Under the pieces are notes generated by a model. It made no database searches. It saw nothing but the letters and a program-made list of their open reading frames with translations, and was not told where the DNA came from. Of a stretch of DNA of 64,000 bases, positions 48,171-60,600 are shown in pieces (the stretch's first letter is position 1; every line of letters begins with the position of its first letter). Origin of the DNA: Annona cherimola (taxonomy: Eukaryota; Streptophyta; Magnoliopsida; Magnoliales; Annonaceae); NCBI GenBank assembly GCA_030490835.1, contig CM059972.1, positions 10,694,264 through 10,758,263 on the forward strand. The letters are read 5' to 3'. Made by a program: the position numbers and the translations under genes.

Positions 48171-49125
48171 GGGATATGATTATGTACATTCCGTCTGCAC
48201 GGAAACTACCATGCAGACGGCTCATCCGGCCGTCTATTTCGGCGGGGTAAATCCAGTCCGTCTCTTTGTTTCTGCGTGTTGCGAAGGAGGCGGAGACTGC
48301 ATCGTACACGCGAATGGGTGCATTTTCCAGCTCGGCAGCAAAAAAGGAAAAAAGAAATCCCGCCCACGCCTCCTTCGACGGTGGACGAGATCATCTTCCC
48401 AGGTGCCAGCTTGTCTTCCTTCCCAAGCGCCAGCCCGTCCTCCTTCCCAGGCGCCAGCCCGTACTCCCATCCGCGCGGATCGTCTTCTCCGAAAATCCGC
48501 AATCCGCATGCGGATTATAACTGCGCAGCAAAAGTACTCTCATTCGCATATCTCTGACGCGAAAATCCGCATGCGGATTCTGAATCCGCAGCAAACGTAC
48601 CTCCCATCAGTGTTGTTTTCCACGTGCGGATTCAAAATCTGCATGCGGATTTTCGCGTCAAAGAGATGCTGATGAGAGTACTTTTGCTGCGCAGTTATAA
48701 TCCGCATGCGGATTTTCGGAGAAGACGACCCCTTCTGTCGACGCAGAACTTCGAAATCGACGGAGAACTTCGAAATCTCGACGGAGATCTTCAAAATCTC
48801 GACGGAAAAGGAGAAATCGATGGAGAAGGAGATTCGAGAGCAGCGACGGCAGCAGTAGCAGCTCGACGGAGAAGGAGAAATCGACGGAGAAGAAGATTTG
48901 AAAGCAGCGGCGGCAGCCATTTTCGAAATGGGAGGGATGAGTGGGAAAATGCATTCTCCGAAGTTTTGAGCGCGTGTATGCGTAATCTCGTTCGGCTCGC
49001 CGTCTCCCTCTACACGTACACACACGATGAAAGAAGCGGCGTAGATTTCGCCCGCTGAAATGGACGGCCGGATGGGGCGTCTGCAGGGGAATTCGGGTGC
49101 AATCCGAATGCACCTGAATAAATCC
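48171..49125. mobile_element. 955-bp GC-rich palindromic element inserted in a TA microsatellite
   Basis: Ends GGGATATGATTATGTACATT and GGGATTTATTCAGGTGCATT (right, other strand), followed inside by GCAGACGGCTCATCCGGCCG mirrored by the right arm. A near-perfect inner hairpin pairs about 48485-48585 with 48636-48727; CCGCATGCGGATT (itself largely palindromic) occurs there about four times. Each arm carries its own minisatellite: CGCCAGCCCGT-type units of about 24 bp at 48400-48470 on the left, TCGACGGAGA-type units of about 20 bp at 48740-48900 on the right. The composition is far more GC-rich than the surroundings. Open frames of 145-178 codons on both strands come from the composition and symmetry. 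Being bordered by (TA)n on both sides recalls the rice Micron MITEs; relationship unproven. Confidence 0.8.
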
Positions 49126-51180
49126 CTATATATATATATGCAGATCTATAAATTATGAAGATATATTTGCACTTTTAAAAATTAAGTGAGTGTATTTTGT
49201 TTTGCAAGTATACTACATATATCCTTGCAAATATATTTAGATTGTGGTGGTGCAAAAATGAAGTCATAATGATGTAAGTATATTTATAATTATGGTCAAA
49301 TTATATGAGAGTTATTTGTCATTTCTAAAATTATAGACCATATTTGCAATTATGACAGAAAAAATAGGTATATTTGCAAATTTCGTAGCACCATTTGAAA
49401 TTTGGGTAGACTTTTACTAAAAAGGCAATTTCTTTGGTAGTACTACCATTTGAATAGACTGCTACTCATGGATTATCTGCTTTTAAAAATCTTTCAAGCA
49501 ATTGCCTCGGTTTTTTTAATTATTAAGCTTTCGTAATAAATCTCTTCATACAAAGAAAATTATATATGCAAAGAATGGTTTTGAAGTATATGAAATTAAA
49601 CTAAGAAGATGGTTTTACCTAAATCTTCCTCACTGATCTAGAGACATCCAATATAGAACTGTGGAAAATTTTTATCGATCTATTAATTTGGATCATCATA
49701 TGAGATGTAAGCTCCAAAAGACGAGAAGGAGACATGCAGCCGACAGTAAATGGTGGGCAACGCACCACATCCGCACTTCGTGGTGCGTGGTGGTGTCATT
49801 TCTTTTATAGACTCGAAAGACCAGCCAGGCAAGCTGCAGGCTCCAACTTCCTCCTTAATTCCAGCAGCATGCCATGCTTCTTGTGCTGCTTCTCTCTTTA
49901 ATTAATTTGAATTCCCACGTTTTTAAGTGGCATCCCATTCATGATATCCAAAGAAAAATCGCCTTGCACCACATCTCTGCTCATGATGTTTTCAAAAACA
50001 TGCATAACATTTATAGAGAAATTTAGCGGATGACTATATATTTTTTTATACTAATGAAAAATTGAGGTTTTCGCTAGTTTAAAATGGATGACAAAGAAAT
50101 TACGAGGCACAAATGATCTTCTAAATTAAGATGATAGGGCAGTGTGGCCTTATCATCAGACTCAATTATCTAATTAAGTGATACGTGCTCTGAGGAAAAA
50201 GAAAAATAAAAGAAATAAAAGGGAAATAATTATGTCTAAGGCGCGTATTTAATAAACTAGAAAATGAAAAAGTTATTAAAACTTTTTCTATCCCCACTTT
50301 TAATACGATTTTTTATGTAACTATTTTACTTCTCAATTATTTACATCCAATCTTATCTAATTTTTTTATTGATATCCATATAATATGACAACTAGTATTA
50401 CGATGAGGTACATTCATGACCCTCACACTGTAAAGGAAATTTTTTTCTATAAACACTTTCATACAAAAGGAAAATCTTTAATACCCCTATTATAAGGGGG
50501 GAAATAAAAAAAACTCTCATATAAAAGGGGCTATATTCCCTTTATTCATAATTATTACCTTTGTCATACAATATTACTCTTTTACCTTTTAAAATTTTTT
50601 TAAAACCTCTTTCCTTATTTTTTTCCCAAATGTCAAATACACACTTTATATATAATGTCACAACATGATTACTTTTTTCTCTCACTTTTATTTTGACTCC
50701 TTTTTCCTATCTTTGTTTTCTCAAATAGATAAAAGTTAACCGAGTAATGTGAAATCATCTTGGGAAAAATAAATCCGATTAAATCAAATTTAATAGCTTG
50801 GTTGGTATGTTGCATATTTTATTTATTAGTTTCTCAACAGTTCGCATCTTCATAACTACATCACCTCATAAATTTTTTTTTATTGCATCTACGTGATTAC
50901 TATTTGTACTTCAACCATGTAAAAGTTGGGTAGGGCATTCTTATTTACGGAAAGAGAAATCACAAGTTGATGATGTTCCATGTTGAACTTTGAAAGTGCA
51001 TTCTATTTTTGTCCAATATGTTTGAGAGGATGCGTATCTATATTCTTATTTTGTAGTTGTTAATGTAAGGTTAGAAACTACTCTTGCCCATATGTAACAA
51101 ATCCATGAGTTAATAGTATCCATTTTTATATCATATCAAAATCACTTAACTTTTTTCGATTGAGTGTATACATTATAACT
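49126..51180. other. Intergenic, no gene recognised
   Basis: AT-rich. A small hairpin at 49760-49788 (ACGCACCAC, 11-base loop, GTGGTGCGT) lies in a GC-richer patch at 49690-49870. Nothing else supported. Confidence 0.4.
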
Positions 51181-51385
51181 CTGCAAATATTACAATCAAG
51201 CCCAAAAAAGACAACAAGCTCTCATCTAACTAATTAGGAGACAAAAAGCTTTGCCTAAATTACAACTGGAACATAGTCCAATCAAATAATTGGAAGGGGA
51301 CAAAGTCCTTCCACGCCTTGTCTGTTTCGAACCAAGAATGTAATGGAAGGGAGGTAGCACTCCTTGCCACCCTGCGCCACTAGTA
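51181..51385 (-). repeat. tRNA-derived SINE, minus strand
   Basis: Minus strand: AGTGGCGCAGGGTGGCAAGG (A-box-like) about 30 bases before TTGGTTCGAAACAG (B box), then a tail region with GATGAGAGCTTGTTGTC. The same tail motif recurs at 47575-47645. Confidence 0.55.
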
Positions 51386-51596
51386 GTAAAGCACTTGACT
51401 TTTGATGCTATGTTTGGCATGTTACTTGAAAATTTAATCATCCTATAAAAATAAAACTATACAGTTGAAGAATCTTAAGAAATGCGACAATTACATTTGA
51501 ATACGCAGTTGCAGCTTGCTCTACAAATTAATAAATCACATAGAAAACATTGTTGCGCCTTATTACCACGTTAACGGTGTGATGACCGGAACAATC

Positions 51597-52200
51597 CACT
51601 ATAATAAATTTGAGAATTAGCAGCGACTTTATTCGTTGCGAACCCGTAGATTTTGGTTACTAATTTTTTTACCTAAGAAAAATACTTCATTGCCATTTCG
51701 TTGGGTATGTCAGTCGCAAATGATTTTCCCAACGAAAAACAAGCTGGTTGGTAATTTTGATACTTCCCAACAAAAATAATAAACACTTTGAATGATCACG
51801 ATGACTTTTTGTTTCTAAAAGTCATACATAGCTAACCATTTATAAGTTTTACAACAAATTTCAATAATCACAAAGACTTTTCTAAAAGTCATAAATAGCA
51901 ATGGATTTAATTACAAGTTTTACAACAACCAATGCTAAATAATCATTGCTATGAATATATCTCCAGCAATAAATTTCAGTAATCACAACGAATACTATTC
52001 TTCTAAAAGTCAATGAATTTATAAGTTCTACAACAACTAATTCACAACTATTGTCATCATTGAGAAAATATTTCACGACGAACAAATGATCGTTGCAAAA
52101 TTTAACCTTTTGCAACGAAATTATCCTTTGGTTGGTTTAGCTTTTGCTATAAATCCTGCAATTTTTTATTGTCACAAAATATTTGTTGATCATTCTAGTA
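51597..52200. mobile_element. CACTA-like non-autonomous element
   Basis: Opens CACTATAATAAATTTGAG and closes CATTCTAGTA (mirrored terminus TACTAGAATG). Interior has repeated AAGTTTTACAACAA and CTTTTCTAAAAGTCATA phrases, including several short internal duplications. No coding capacity seen; target duplication not confirmed. Confidence 0.45.
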
Positions 52201-52866
52201 TAATTTAATGACAAAAAACACATTAATCACAGGCTTATACCAATTTTCTTAATTCAATTAACAACTTAATAATGTTAATATCAAAGCATATAAAACCATT
52301 AATTCAAATTGTCGTATTGATATCTTAGTAAGTAACTATTGAAATACTTCCGCACCAAGATTTCCAATGAAATTCATGCCGATGATGAGCTTTAGAATGG
52401 TTTTATAAATATTAGCATGATTGATGAAATAGCTCACACTTTGAATTATTTTTTAGGTAAGAAGATGGAAAATCGTGTCTTAAGAATGCTCATGGATTGA
52501 TGAATGTGAAGAATAAACTCAGTTTAAGATTGAGAAAAAATATTAAAAAATGAAAAAAAAATGATGTACGGATGATAAACATAAATAAAGTAAATAAAAA
52601 TAAATTACTTAACCTTTTATACTAAAGGGTACAAGACAATGACTAAAAATTCAGATATAAAAGCTGATTCATAGTAAAACAATATTTTAAATAGTCTTTT
52701 TTATCATTACTAAATCAAGATGAAAGAAAATGGAATGATTAGCAGAACTGATAATATATAATGTGACTGAAATCATAAATAAAATTTAGATGAAAAACTA
52801 AATGTAATTATAAAAAGATTTGACTAATTAGATCAATGTTCTATTAAGTTATTAATGAAAGATGAG
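52201..52866. other. Intergenic, nothing recognised
   Basis: AT-rich, without open frames or repeats that I can assign. Confidence 0.4.
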
Positions 52867-52985
52867 AAGCCACCAAACAGTTGCCTTGGTGAGAACCTAA
52901 GAGGGTTACTAATCAGCTCATCCAGGTTCAAATCTCCCCTCCTTGATGAGGAGTTTTACATGTGTCATCTCTAAAAAGTAGAAGA
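52867..52985 (+). repeat. Possible SINE
   Basis: CCAGGTTCAAATCTCCCC is B-box-like and GCCTTGGTGAGAACC upstream is only weakly A-box-like. Low confidence. Confidence 0.3.
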
Positions 52986-53224
52986 CAATTTCCACTCTAG
53001 GGTGAGAATTTTTACAAATTTAAAATTCCCTTTTAAGTGTGAGAGTTGTGAATATGTTCAATTGTAACATGAAAGTTGTCACTTGTATAAATAAAAACCA
53101 AAAACTGACGGACGAGAAGAAATTTCATCCATTTCACAAATAATGTAATATCTGAACTAATTTTTAGGAATTAAAGCACATTCATGTGCAAAACAACAAA
53201 GGAACTTCCAATTTTCGCTTTAAA

Positions 53225-53515
53225 GGGTGTGTTTGGTTAGAAATAAAAATTTTTAATAAGAAATTTTCAGAGTAAAAGTTGTCAAGTTGATAAAAAATAA
53301 TATAATATAATATGAGTAATAATGAGGTGTAAAGAAAATAAAGTTAAAATAAATAAGTTTGTTGTATGAATAATTGTATAGAAATGATGAAAAAGTAAGG
53401 TTGTTTGTATAGGAAAATGAAAAAATAATTAAAAAATAGGGTAGTTATGGGAAGTGAAAAACTTTTAAATTGGAAAGTTTTTGATGATATTTTTTGTATC
53501 CAACCAAAAGCACCC
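53225..53515. mobile_element. TGTGTTTGG-type MITE upstream of the ALMT gene
   Basis: Inverted ends GGGTGTGTTTGGTTAGAAAT and GGGTGCTTTTGGTTGGATAC (right, other strand). Interior TTGTATGAATAATTGTATAG and AATAAAGTTAAAATAAATAAG as in the other copies. It ends about 330 bp before the ALMT start codon. Confidence 0.75.
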
Positions 53516-53845
53516 AAAAATGAGTGAATTTGCATCAAAATACATTAGAGAGCCACCAGGCACGAATCCCATTACAATATGTGATTGTCTAAACAAAAAA
53601 GGAGAAGTAAGAAATCTCATCTCGGTGTTGGCCTTAGTTATGGGTTCCTCTGGAAATTCCGTACATCCGTACATGTGGGCAAGCCACACGCCTGGACCCA
53701 CACCCTTTTGTCTGGTGCTGGATATTCAAACAGTCAGCACTGCAGCAGTGTATATATACATATATATATATAGATCCGGGCATGTATTGGACCAATTCAT
53801 GTACTCCAAATCAAAAGGGACTCAGACATATTCATACAGATCAAA

Positions 53846-55350
53846 ATGATGCCCATCAATGCTCTAGCTTCTACTGTTGTCCCCATCAGAGACGAGGAAT
53901 TTGGGTCTTCTTCTTTTGAGAAGAAAAGTTCATCACATCTCTCTTTTCTTGCTGCTTCTTTCCCACAAATTTTGGGTGTTCAAGACCCCAGGAAGCTATT
54001 GCATGGTTTTAAGGTTGGAATAGCTCTGGTGTTAGTTTCTTTCCTTTACCTTCTTGAGCCTCTCTACCTGAAATTCGGCGACAATGCGATGTGGGCGATC
54101 ATGACCGTCGTTGTCGTTTTCGAGTTCTCGGCAGGTGAGTAAGAAAGCCCCAGGCCAGCATGCAACCAGCATGCAAACAGCTTGCTATCCATGTCTCATC
54201 TCTCGGAGGTCAACAAACTTTTCCTCCTTGGAAATTGGTCACGCCAGTTGGAAATGTGCTGATTTCTCTCAGCCTCCCATTTCAAACCAACTGCCACAGC
54301 TACAAACAGTCATTCTACACTTGTTGGATGCATGTAGCTTAAACCATACTTCATCAATCTTTCCAGTTTTGATGGGCGAAGAACTTCTTCACCCATCTAT
54401 GTTAGGCCTGCTCCTGGTCTCTGTCAATGTCGACCAAATGGAACCTTTGATTTAGAAGTCAATGGATAGTCTCTGGATATTGTAAAAAAGCTCGGGCAAT
54501 TTAATAAAAATTCCTTGAACTTGTATGAGATATGATAACTTATAGCGCCCCATAACTTAATTTTGGTGCTAATGTTATTGGATCTCTCTTTCTGTCTGTT
54601 CATAATATAAACCACCATGTTATAATCTCACAAGTAAGCATGATACACTACTATCCAAATGCAGGTGAAATTAAAGTGTGTTTCTTCTTTTTCAGTTGCA
54701 ATTTCCAATAGTGATAACTTACATATCTCTTGCAGGTGCTACACTAAGCAAAGGTCTGAATCGTGGAATGGGCACTATCTTTGGCGGTGGGTTAGGTTGC
54801 CTGTCAGCAATCATAGCTCAAAGGATTGGTGGGATAGGCAAAGCCATCGCCATTGGAATTTCAGTCTTTATTTTTGGTAAGCCTCCACCATGCATGCATC
54901 CAACCAAACACATCATTACAACAAGATCTTAAGTCCCGTACCTTCAGCAGAACAAAAACTATGCTTTTCATGGAAGCGCTTTGAGACTCAATTTCCCCTT
55001 AAAATAGGAAAAACCTCTCTTTACCGCACCGCCCCACCCAAACACCAAAATCAGTTTACCGTGCTATGCAGTAGAGCACCCCTTACTCTTGTTCAGCCGT
55101 CATGTGGACCCACTTTTGCCAAAGTAATTGGACATGGGACCTGCCTGCGTAGTCAAGTTTACATGATTTCTATATTTGATAAAAAAGAAACATGCATTGA
55201 TGGCCAATACTGTTTGTATGTGGACCCATCATGTCGATGGCCATAACTGATGATCAGGCTAATTACAAGTAAGATTTGGGTCATGCTGTCTGATGATAAT
55301 TAAATGGGTGTTGCTAGAAAATGCCCTGTGACATTTCAGCTTTTCACTGT

Positions 55351-55442
<92 letters not shown>

Positions 55443-57819
55443 TTTCGAAGTTATTCGGGTGTGTACTCTGACTAAGCATCCAAAATGTTGAAGCATAATC
55501 ATTGTGTATGTTGATATTTCAGGTGCCGCAGCATCATTTTTTCGGCTTAATCCGAACATAAAGAAGAAATTTGAATACGGGGTCTTGATCTTCATCCTCA
55601 CCTTCAATCTTGTTGCCGTATCGGGTGTCCGTGGTGAAGAAATCATTGATCTGGCCAAAGACCGTCTCACAACAATCCTCATAGGTTTTGGCGTCTGCGT
55701 CTTCATAAGCTTATTCGTGTGCCCAGTATGGGCCAGCGACGAGCTTCATCGCTCTTTGGTATCCAAATTGAACATTCTTTCCCTTTCTATTGAAGGTTTG
55801 TTCTGTTTCTTAGACAAAAACTCTGTTCAAATGATTACTAATGTTAAGCACCACATACCTAGATAGATTTTCCCACCATTTATGCAATGACAGTAACAAT
55901 CTGCAATGAATCATCTATTATTTTATTGCAGAATGCGTGAAAGAATACTTCAAAGCAGTGGATGACAAAACAGGAATGCAACTAAGTGCTGATCTCGATA
56001 GATTCAAGCCAGTGCTACACTCAAAATCATCTGATGAGACATTGGTGGGTGAAATTCTTCCACTTGTCGCGAGATTCCTAACTGTTCGGAATCTTGAAAG
56101 GAAAAAAATTTTAAAAATAACTATTGTATTGTTCATAATCTTATTTTTCAGGCGAACTTTGCAAGGTGGGAACCTTGGCATGGAAAATTTGGATTCTTCT
56201 ATCCCTGGAACAAGTACCTAACAATTGGGGAGTTACTGAGAGAGCTGGCTGCTTCAGTCCTTCAACTGAGGGGCTGCTTACGATCACATCGACAGGCACG
56301 GAAGCACATCCTTATTGACATCAGTGTCCTAGATTTTATTTTATTTCCTTAATCGCATCTATTTGTTTTTTAAAAGTATTGGCGGTTGCTAGCTGGAAGC
56401 CAGATTATTTTGTGAATCTCTCTTCAATATTGGATGTTTTTGGTGAATTTTGGGTGATCAGATCGTTGCTGTGGGCCCAAATTAGATGGTCCAAATTCCA
56501 AGTTGATGCTGACCAAAAATCATTATAGGATCCTTTTCAGAATAAAGGATCAACGGATCAAAAACTTACATGAACAATTTTAAGTGATGGTTATTTATTT
56601 CTTAACATCAGTGCCTTACATGATGCAACTATTCTTTTGAATTAATAGTAAAATTCAGATGTCACAATGAAAATGACCTTCGAGGTATTGGGCAAATACT
56701 GATATTAAATATGATGAATGTCTTGGATCCAATCATTACATACATCATGTTGTGCAGGAAAAAAAGAAAGGATAGGATCGAGATTTTAGTACCCATATGA
56801 AGCACTGAATTACAACGCCAGTATAAAATTTTAACAGTATTTCATGTCCAATGCTTTTATAATGACATCCTACTTTTGCCACTCGGGGGTTGCCCAAGTG
56901 ATAAGGGTACTAGTATATATTCGGAGAGATGTTGCTTCAAAATACATCTCCAATGTGGGGGTATCTAGAGTCTTTCTTGATAATTTAAGATTTGTAGTCT
57001 CTGAAAATGAGATGCCATGTAGGTATACTAATCAAAATTATTTATATTGCCATGGAAACTCCATCATCTAGTTAACATATATCATACATGGCCCACAAAC
57101 ATATAATAACTGGTTGTGGGTTTGAAGACCCATGACCCACAAATATATAATAATATGTTGTGGGTTTGAAGACCCGCAAAAAAGAGCCCCTTAGTAATGG
57201 CTAGCCCCACAATTTGTGATTGAACTCTTTGCCCCCAGTTAGCCTTTTTTTTTTTTTAATCTATTTTAAAGTTTTTCAATTTTTGGATAATCATTTCATA
57301 TAGTGTTGAAATTTAAAATAATAATAATAATAACAATTTTTCTTTCCATCCAACCAATTAGATACAAAGGGAAAGCCCATGATTTAAATCCTTTTACCTT
57401 CTAAACTTCTTATATACATTATTTAAAAGAAGCACAATTGCTAAAAATTTTGTATTGTTTTTTATTTGAAGCAGTCACCAGAATGCCTAAAGTCAAGCAT
57501 CAAGGAGCCTTGTGAAGCCATGAGTGCTTTGATATCTTCTGCATTGAAGAAATTTGGTGAGGACATCTCTAACATGAAGAAGTTTCAGAATCGAGATGAC
57601 ATCGTAGAGAGCTTGAATGCGGCATGTCTACAAGTACACGTGACAATGTCGACATTGAAATTCAGGATGGCAGTGCAAGGAATTCGAAGCAATTACAACA
57701 TCAGTGAAGAGCTTGCCATGGCAACTTTTGTGTTTATGCTAATGGAGATGAGTGGTAAGGTGGAAAAGCTAGCCCAAGAAGTAGAAGAACTTGGAGAAAT
57801 TGCACAATTTGTTAGCTAG
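53846..57819 (+). CDS. ALMT: Aluminium-activated malate transporter (ALMT) family anion channel, six exons
   Basis: Exons at 53846-54134, 54736-54876, 55523-55795, 55932-56044, 56152-56295 and 57475-57819 give 1305 nt and 434 aa. Six hydrophobic segments, at about 53-72, 81-97, 108-124, 132-149, 162-178 and 194-213, form the N-terminal membrane half. The hydrophilic C-terminal half contains the family signature F-A-R-W-E-P-W-H-G (275-283) and an S-I-K-E-P-C block in exon 6. ALMTs are malate/anion channels of the plasma membrane or tonoplast; which clade, membrane and stimulus apply cannot be read here. Introns 1-4 are GT-AG. Intron 5 appears to use a GC donor (CAG/GCACGG), because the protein continues naturally from Q320 to S321 and no GT lies at the join. 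Intron 2 holds a (CT)41 run; intron 5 may hold a SINE. A second Met follows the first directly. The protein is slightly shorter than many ALMTs, mainly at the C-terminus. Confidence 0.9.
55357..55439. repeat. (CT)41 microsatellite in ALMT intron 2
   Basis: 83 uninterrupted bases of CT, about 80 bp before the exon 3 acceptor. It generates the Arg-Glu repeat frames on the minus strand, which are not genes. Confidence 0.98.
56880..57010 (+). repeat. Possible SINE in ALMT intron 5
   Basis: GGGTTGCCCAAGTGATAAGG resembles an A-box head of a tRNA-derived SINE. A convincing B box is not seen. Nearby, AATATATAATA with TGTGGGTTTGAAGACCC is tandemly repeated at about 57095-57175. Confidence 0.35.
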
Positions 57820-58382
57820 CGGAAAGTTTATATATATGCTATGATTAAACAATATATTTTCGGGAGTAATTTCTATGGTGGAAATTAATGGCTTGCATGA
57901 TAAGGCCAGATATTGCCTGAGAAATTAACGAATAGCTACAGAAAATGTCGAACAAATGTTGTAAAGAGAAATCACGACGATCGACGAAAAATGATTAATT
58001 TTCATTAGCTATGAACAAATGAAAATTGATGTTAATTTCTAAGAATAGAGCGAATGCGTAATTGTCATCAACATTGAACAAAAAATCAACACAAGCATTT
58101 AATTAGCTTCGATGAGATAAGTTCAATGGCAACACCCCAGATCGAACAACACGCGAATTCCGAGTCAAAAGTCAAAACCGCACGTTCCAAATCCTGCTTT
58201 GTCATTCTTTCCTGACCCGACGACATATCTGCCGGCAAATGCGGGAAGCAAACGGCGGCCATGTGATGCCAAACATGGTTGGTGCCGTCCACTACACCCG
58301 CAGGGCTGGGCCGTGTGTCCGGGGCGACGTCTAGCAAGCTGGCTCCAGCCATCTTCAATTGCAAATGTGTGATTAGCTTAGG
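57820..58382. other. ALMT 3' flank; GC-rich open frame on the minus strand at 58086-58364
   Basis: Past the ALMT stop (TAG) the sequence is AT-rich until about 58110. There a 92-codon minus-strand frame begins, with a GC-richer composition at its 5' end. Starting from its second Met, it reads as a plausible soluble peptide, but I recognise no domain and see no upstream exon. It may be a gene fragment or a first exon truncated by the MITE pair at 58383. Confidence 0.3.
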
Positions 58383-58905
58383 GAGTGTTTGTTTAGAAAC
58401 TTTCCTATGTAATTTTTTTTACTTTTTATAACTATTTTATTTTTTAATTACTTTTTTGCTTCTTTCTATATAACTATCTTATTTTTTAATCATTTATATA
58501 TACTACTCATATATCTAATTTATCTATTTTAATTTTTTCTTTACTCTTCATCATTATTCCTACCATTTCACATCATTTTCTCTAATTTCGAAAACTTTTA
58601 CACTAAAAATTTTTCATCAAAAGTTTTATCACTTCTCAAATATACATCTAAAACTTTTTACTCTTTACAACTATCTTATTTTTTAATTATTTATTCACAT
58701 CTTCATGTATGATTATTTTATTTTTCAATCATTTCTCTACAACTGCTTATACAACTAACTTGTTTATTTGAACTTTATTCTTTTTACTGCTCATCATTAC
58801 CTATATCATATCACCTTATTTTATACAATTTTAATAACTTTTATGTGAAAAAAATTTTGTCCAAAAATTTTACAACTTCCAAAACACATCCTAAATTGAA
58901 AATTT
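58383..58905. mobile_element. Two adjoining TGTGTTTGG-type MITE copies
   Basis: Two successive copies of the reverse-oriented family sequence, about 58383-58640 and 58645-58905. Each runs from CTTTTTATAACTATTTTATT / CTCTTTACAACTATCTTATT to AAAATTTTTCATCAAAAGTT / AAAATTTTGTCCAAAAATTT. Outer ends GGGAGTGTTTGTTTAG and, from the right, GGATGTGTTTTGGAAG. This is a tandem dimer, as in an early step of the array in the dehydrogenase intron. Confidence 0.65.
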
Positions 58906-59859
58906 TCAAACACGGCTTAAATAAAAATTTAAATATCTCAATATAAATTAGAAGGGAAGTGTTGTCTCTTTGTAATATAATAAAAGCTATGGCTGCGGTG
59001 ACTAATTAATACAAATAAATTGACTTAGATCGCAACCCAAATAAAATTTGGTTATTTTTTTTATGGGTAAATCTGGTTAGGGTTTAATTCCCGCAAAGAT
59101 TTAAAACCCAGTGCAAATTGCACCTGTATGGCATGTTTACCGCACTTGACTTGCCAGGCCCCTTTCACATTGTATAGATGACAAGATGTGCAAGTGTTCG
59201 TTTTGGCGGACAATGGCATGGTACATCCGGTACGGTACGTGGCCTGTACAATCCGCACCTGCAGGTGATACGTTGACTTCTCAGTGTCCGAAGCAAGGCA
59301 ATACCTACCGTTCGAATTACTCCTCTTTCCTCTGATTGGGGATACCTTTGATAGGGGGTCCAAAAAAAATTACTTTTGAAAATTTTGAAAAATTAAAATA
59401 AATTAATAAAATAGTTGTATAAAAAGTATTAGAATATACAAGTAATAATAGAAAAAAAGTCTATTTAGTAATTAAGATGTTAAATCTAATTAAATATGTT
59501 TAGACAGGAAGGGGAAAGTTTTTTCCCCATCTTATCCAACCGACCTCCTTTTTTTGATGGTACATACAGTTTACAAACCCAATCCATTATAATTTCTATA
59601 TGTCATTTAGTTCTAAGGGTGTTAAAGAAGATAAGCTCCCATAATATAATAAGGGAGACAGCTTCCATTAGATAATAAGGAGGACACTGCCTCCACAATG
59701 AAAATGAAGGGGAGCTCCTACTTCGGTTCAAAACCCGGACCAGCCTGCGAAGGGACACAACTGCGATGGTTATCAAATTGACCTTAAAGTTAAAATTCAA
59801 TACACTCGTTCTGATTTAAATTACTTGTCTTTTGTTATGGTACCAACACTTATTTTGTG
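58906..59859. other. Intergenic, unassigned
   Basis: A GC-richer stretch at about 59090-59340 is open for 100 codons on the minus strand without recognisable motifs. An AAATTTTGAAAATT-like AT-rich stretch follows. Near 59630-59700 ATAATAAGGGAGACAGCTTCC is imperfectly repeated. Confidence 0.35.
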
Positions 59860-60600
59860 ATACTATGTGAAACCTTATTTCTATGTAATCTTTTCTATTT
59901 CCAACATTTAGATGATTGATGAAAAATTTATTCCATCTATTGTGTTTAATATCACCTATATTATTATTGAAACCTTTTCATTTATCTAAAATCACTGTAT
60001 ATGGGTCCCATCTACAAACATGTAAAATCAACGTAATCAAAAGATTTAATGCTAAATATCAATTTTTAAGTAATATTTTCAACATCTAAACCATATAAAA
60101 TATCTTACTACATAGATAAATTATTCTATAGAATATTACTACATTTCAATATACATGAGAATGGATCTAAGCATTTTTCCTAATTTACACATTAATGTAT
60201 CTATTTTTGAGCAAACATTGTTTATGCATATATTGAATTTGGATAAAACTTGGTCTTATAAGTAAAAAAATGACATTAAATACAATAAATAAATTAGATT
60301 TTTTATTAAGTATTAAAAATTTAAACTTTGAAAGATTACATGAAACGGCTTCTATATAACCCAATTACATAGAAGTAAGCCTCAAACTTATTTATATCAA
60401 AATTTTAGGCGAACAATACTCAATTATAATATTTATATTCATATGAAAATACGAAACTTACTTAAAGCTATTTACTTATTTATTTCAATATTATGATAAT
60501 TTGCAAAGTTATTTCATATTTTAGATGGTGTAGATGTTGAATTAACAATTTTGACTTAGAAAATAAAATAAATTATTTTTATTTTATTATATTGATTTTA
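59860..60600. repeat. Dispersed repeat family (type 3) copies
   Basis: Contains TTTTCAACATCTAAACC (60065) and, further on and inverted, TTTTAGATGGTGTAGATGTTGA (60510), with ATGATTGATGAAAAATTTAT near 59910. Related to 37930-41270. Confidence 0.5.

Noticed and set aside
48136..49113. Several 90-178 codon frames on both strands, Arg/Ser/Pro-rich
   Set aside because: They mirror each other across a palindrome and contain minisatellites; this is composition and symmetry, not a gene.
54111..54455. 114-codon frame after ALMT exon 1
   Set aside because: It is intron 1 sequence following a clear GTGAGT donor and has no family match; the next exon is found at 54736.
55259..55706. Minus-strand frames with long Arg-Glu repeats
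   Set aside because: Translation of the CT microsatellite.
55937..56221. A single 94-codon exon running through ALMT exons 4 and 5
   Set aside because: It reads through a GT-AG intron (56045-56151); splicing restores the conserved F-A-R-W-E-P block in the correct frame.
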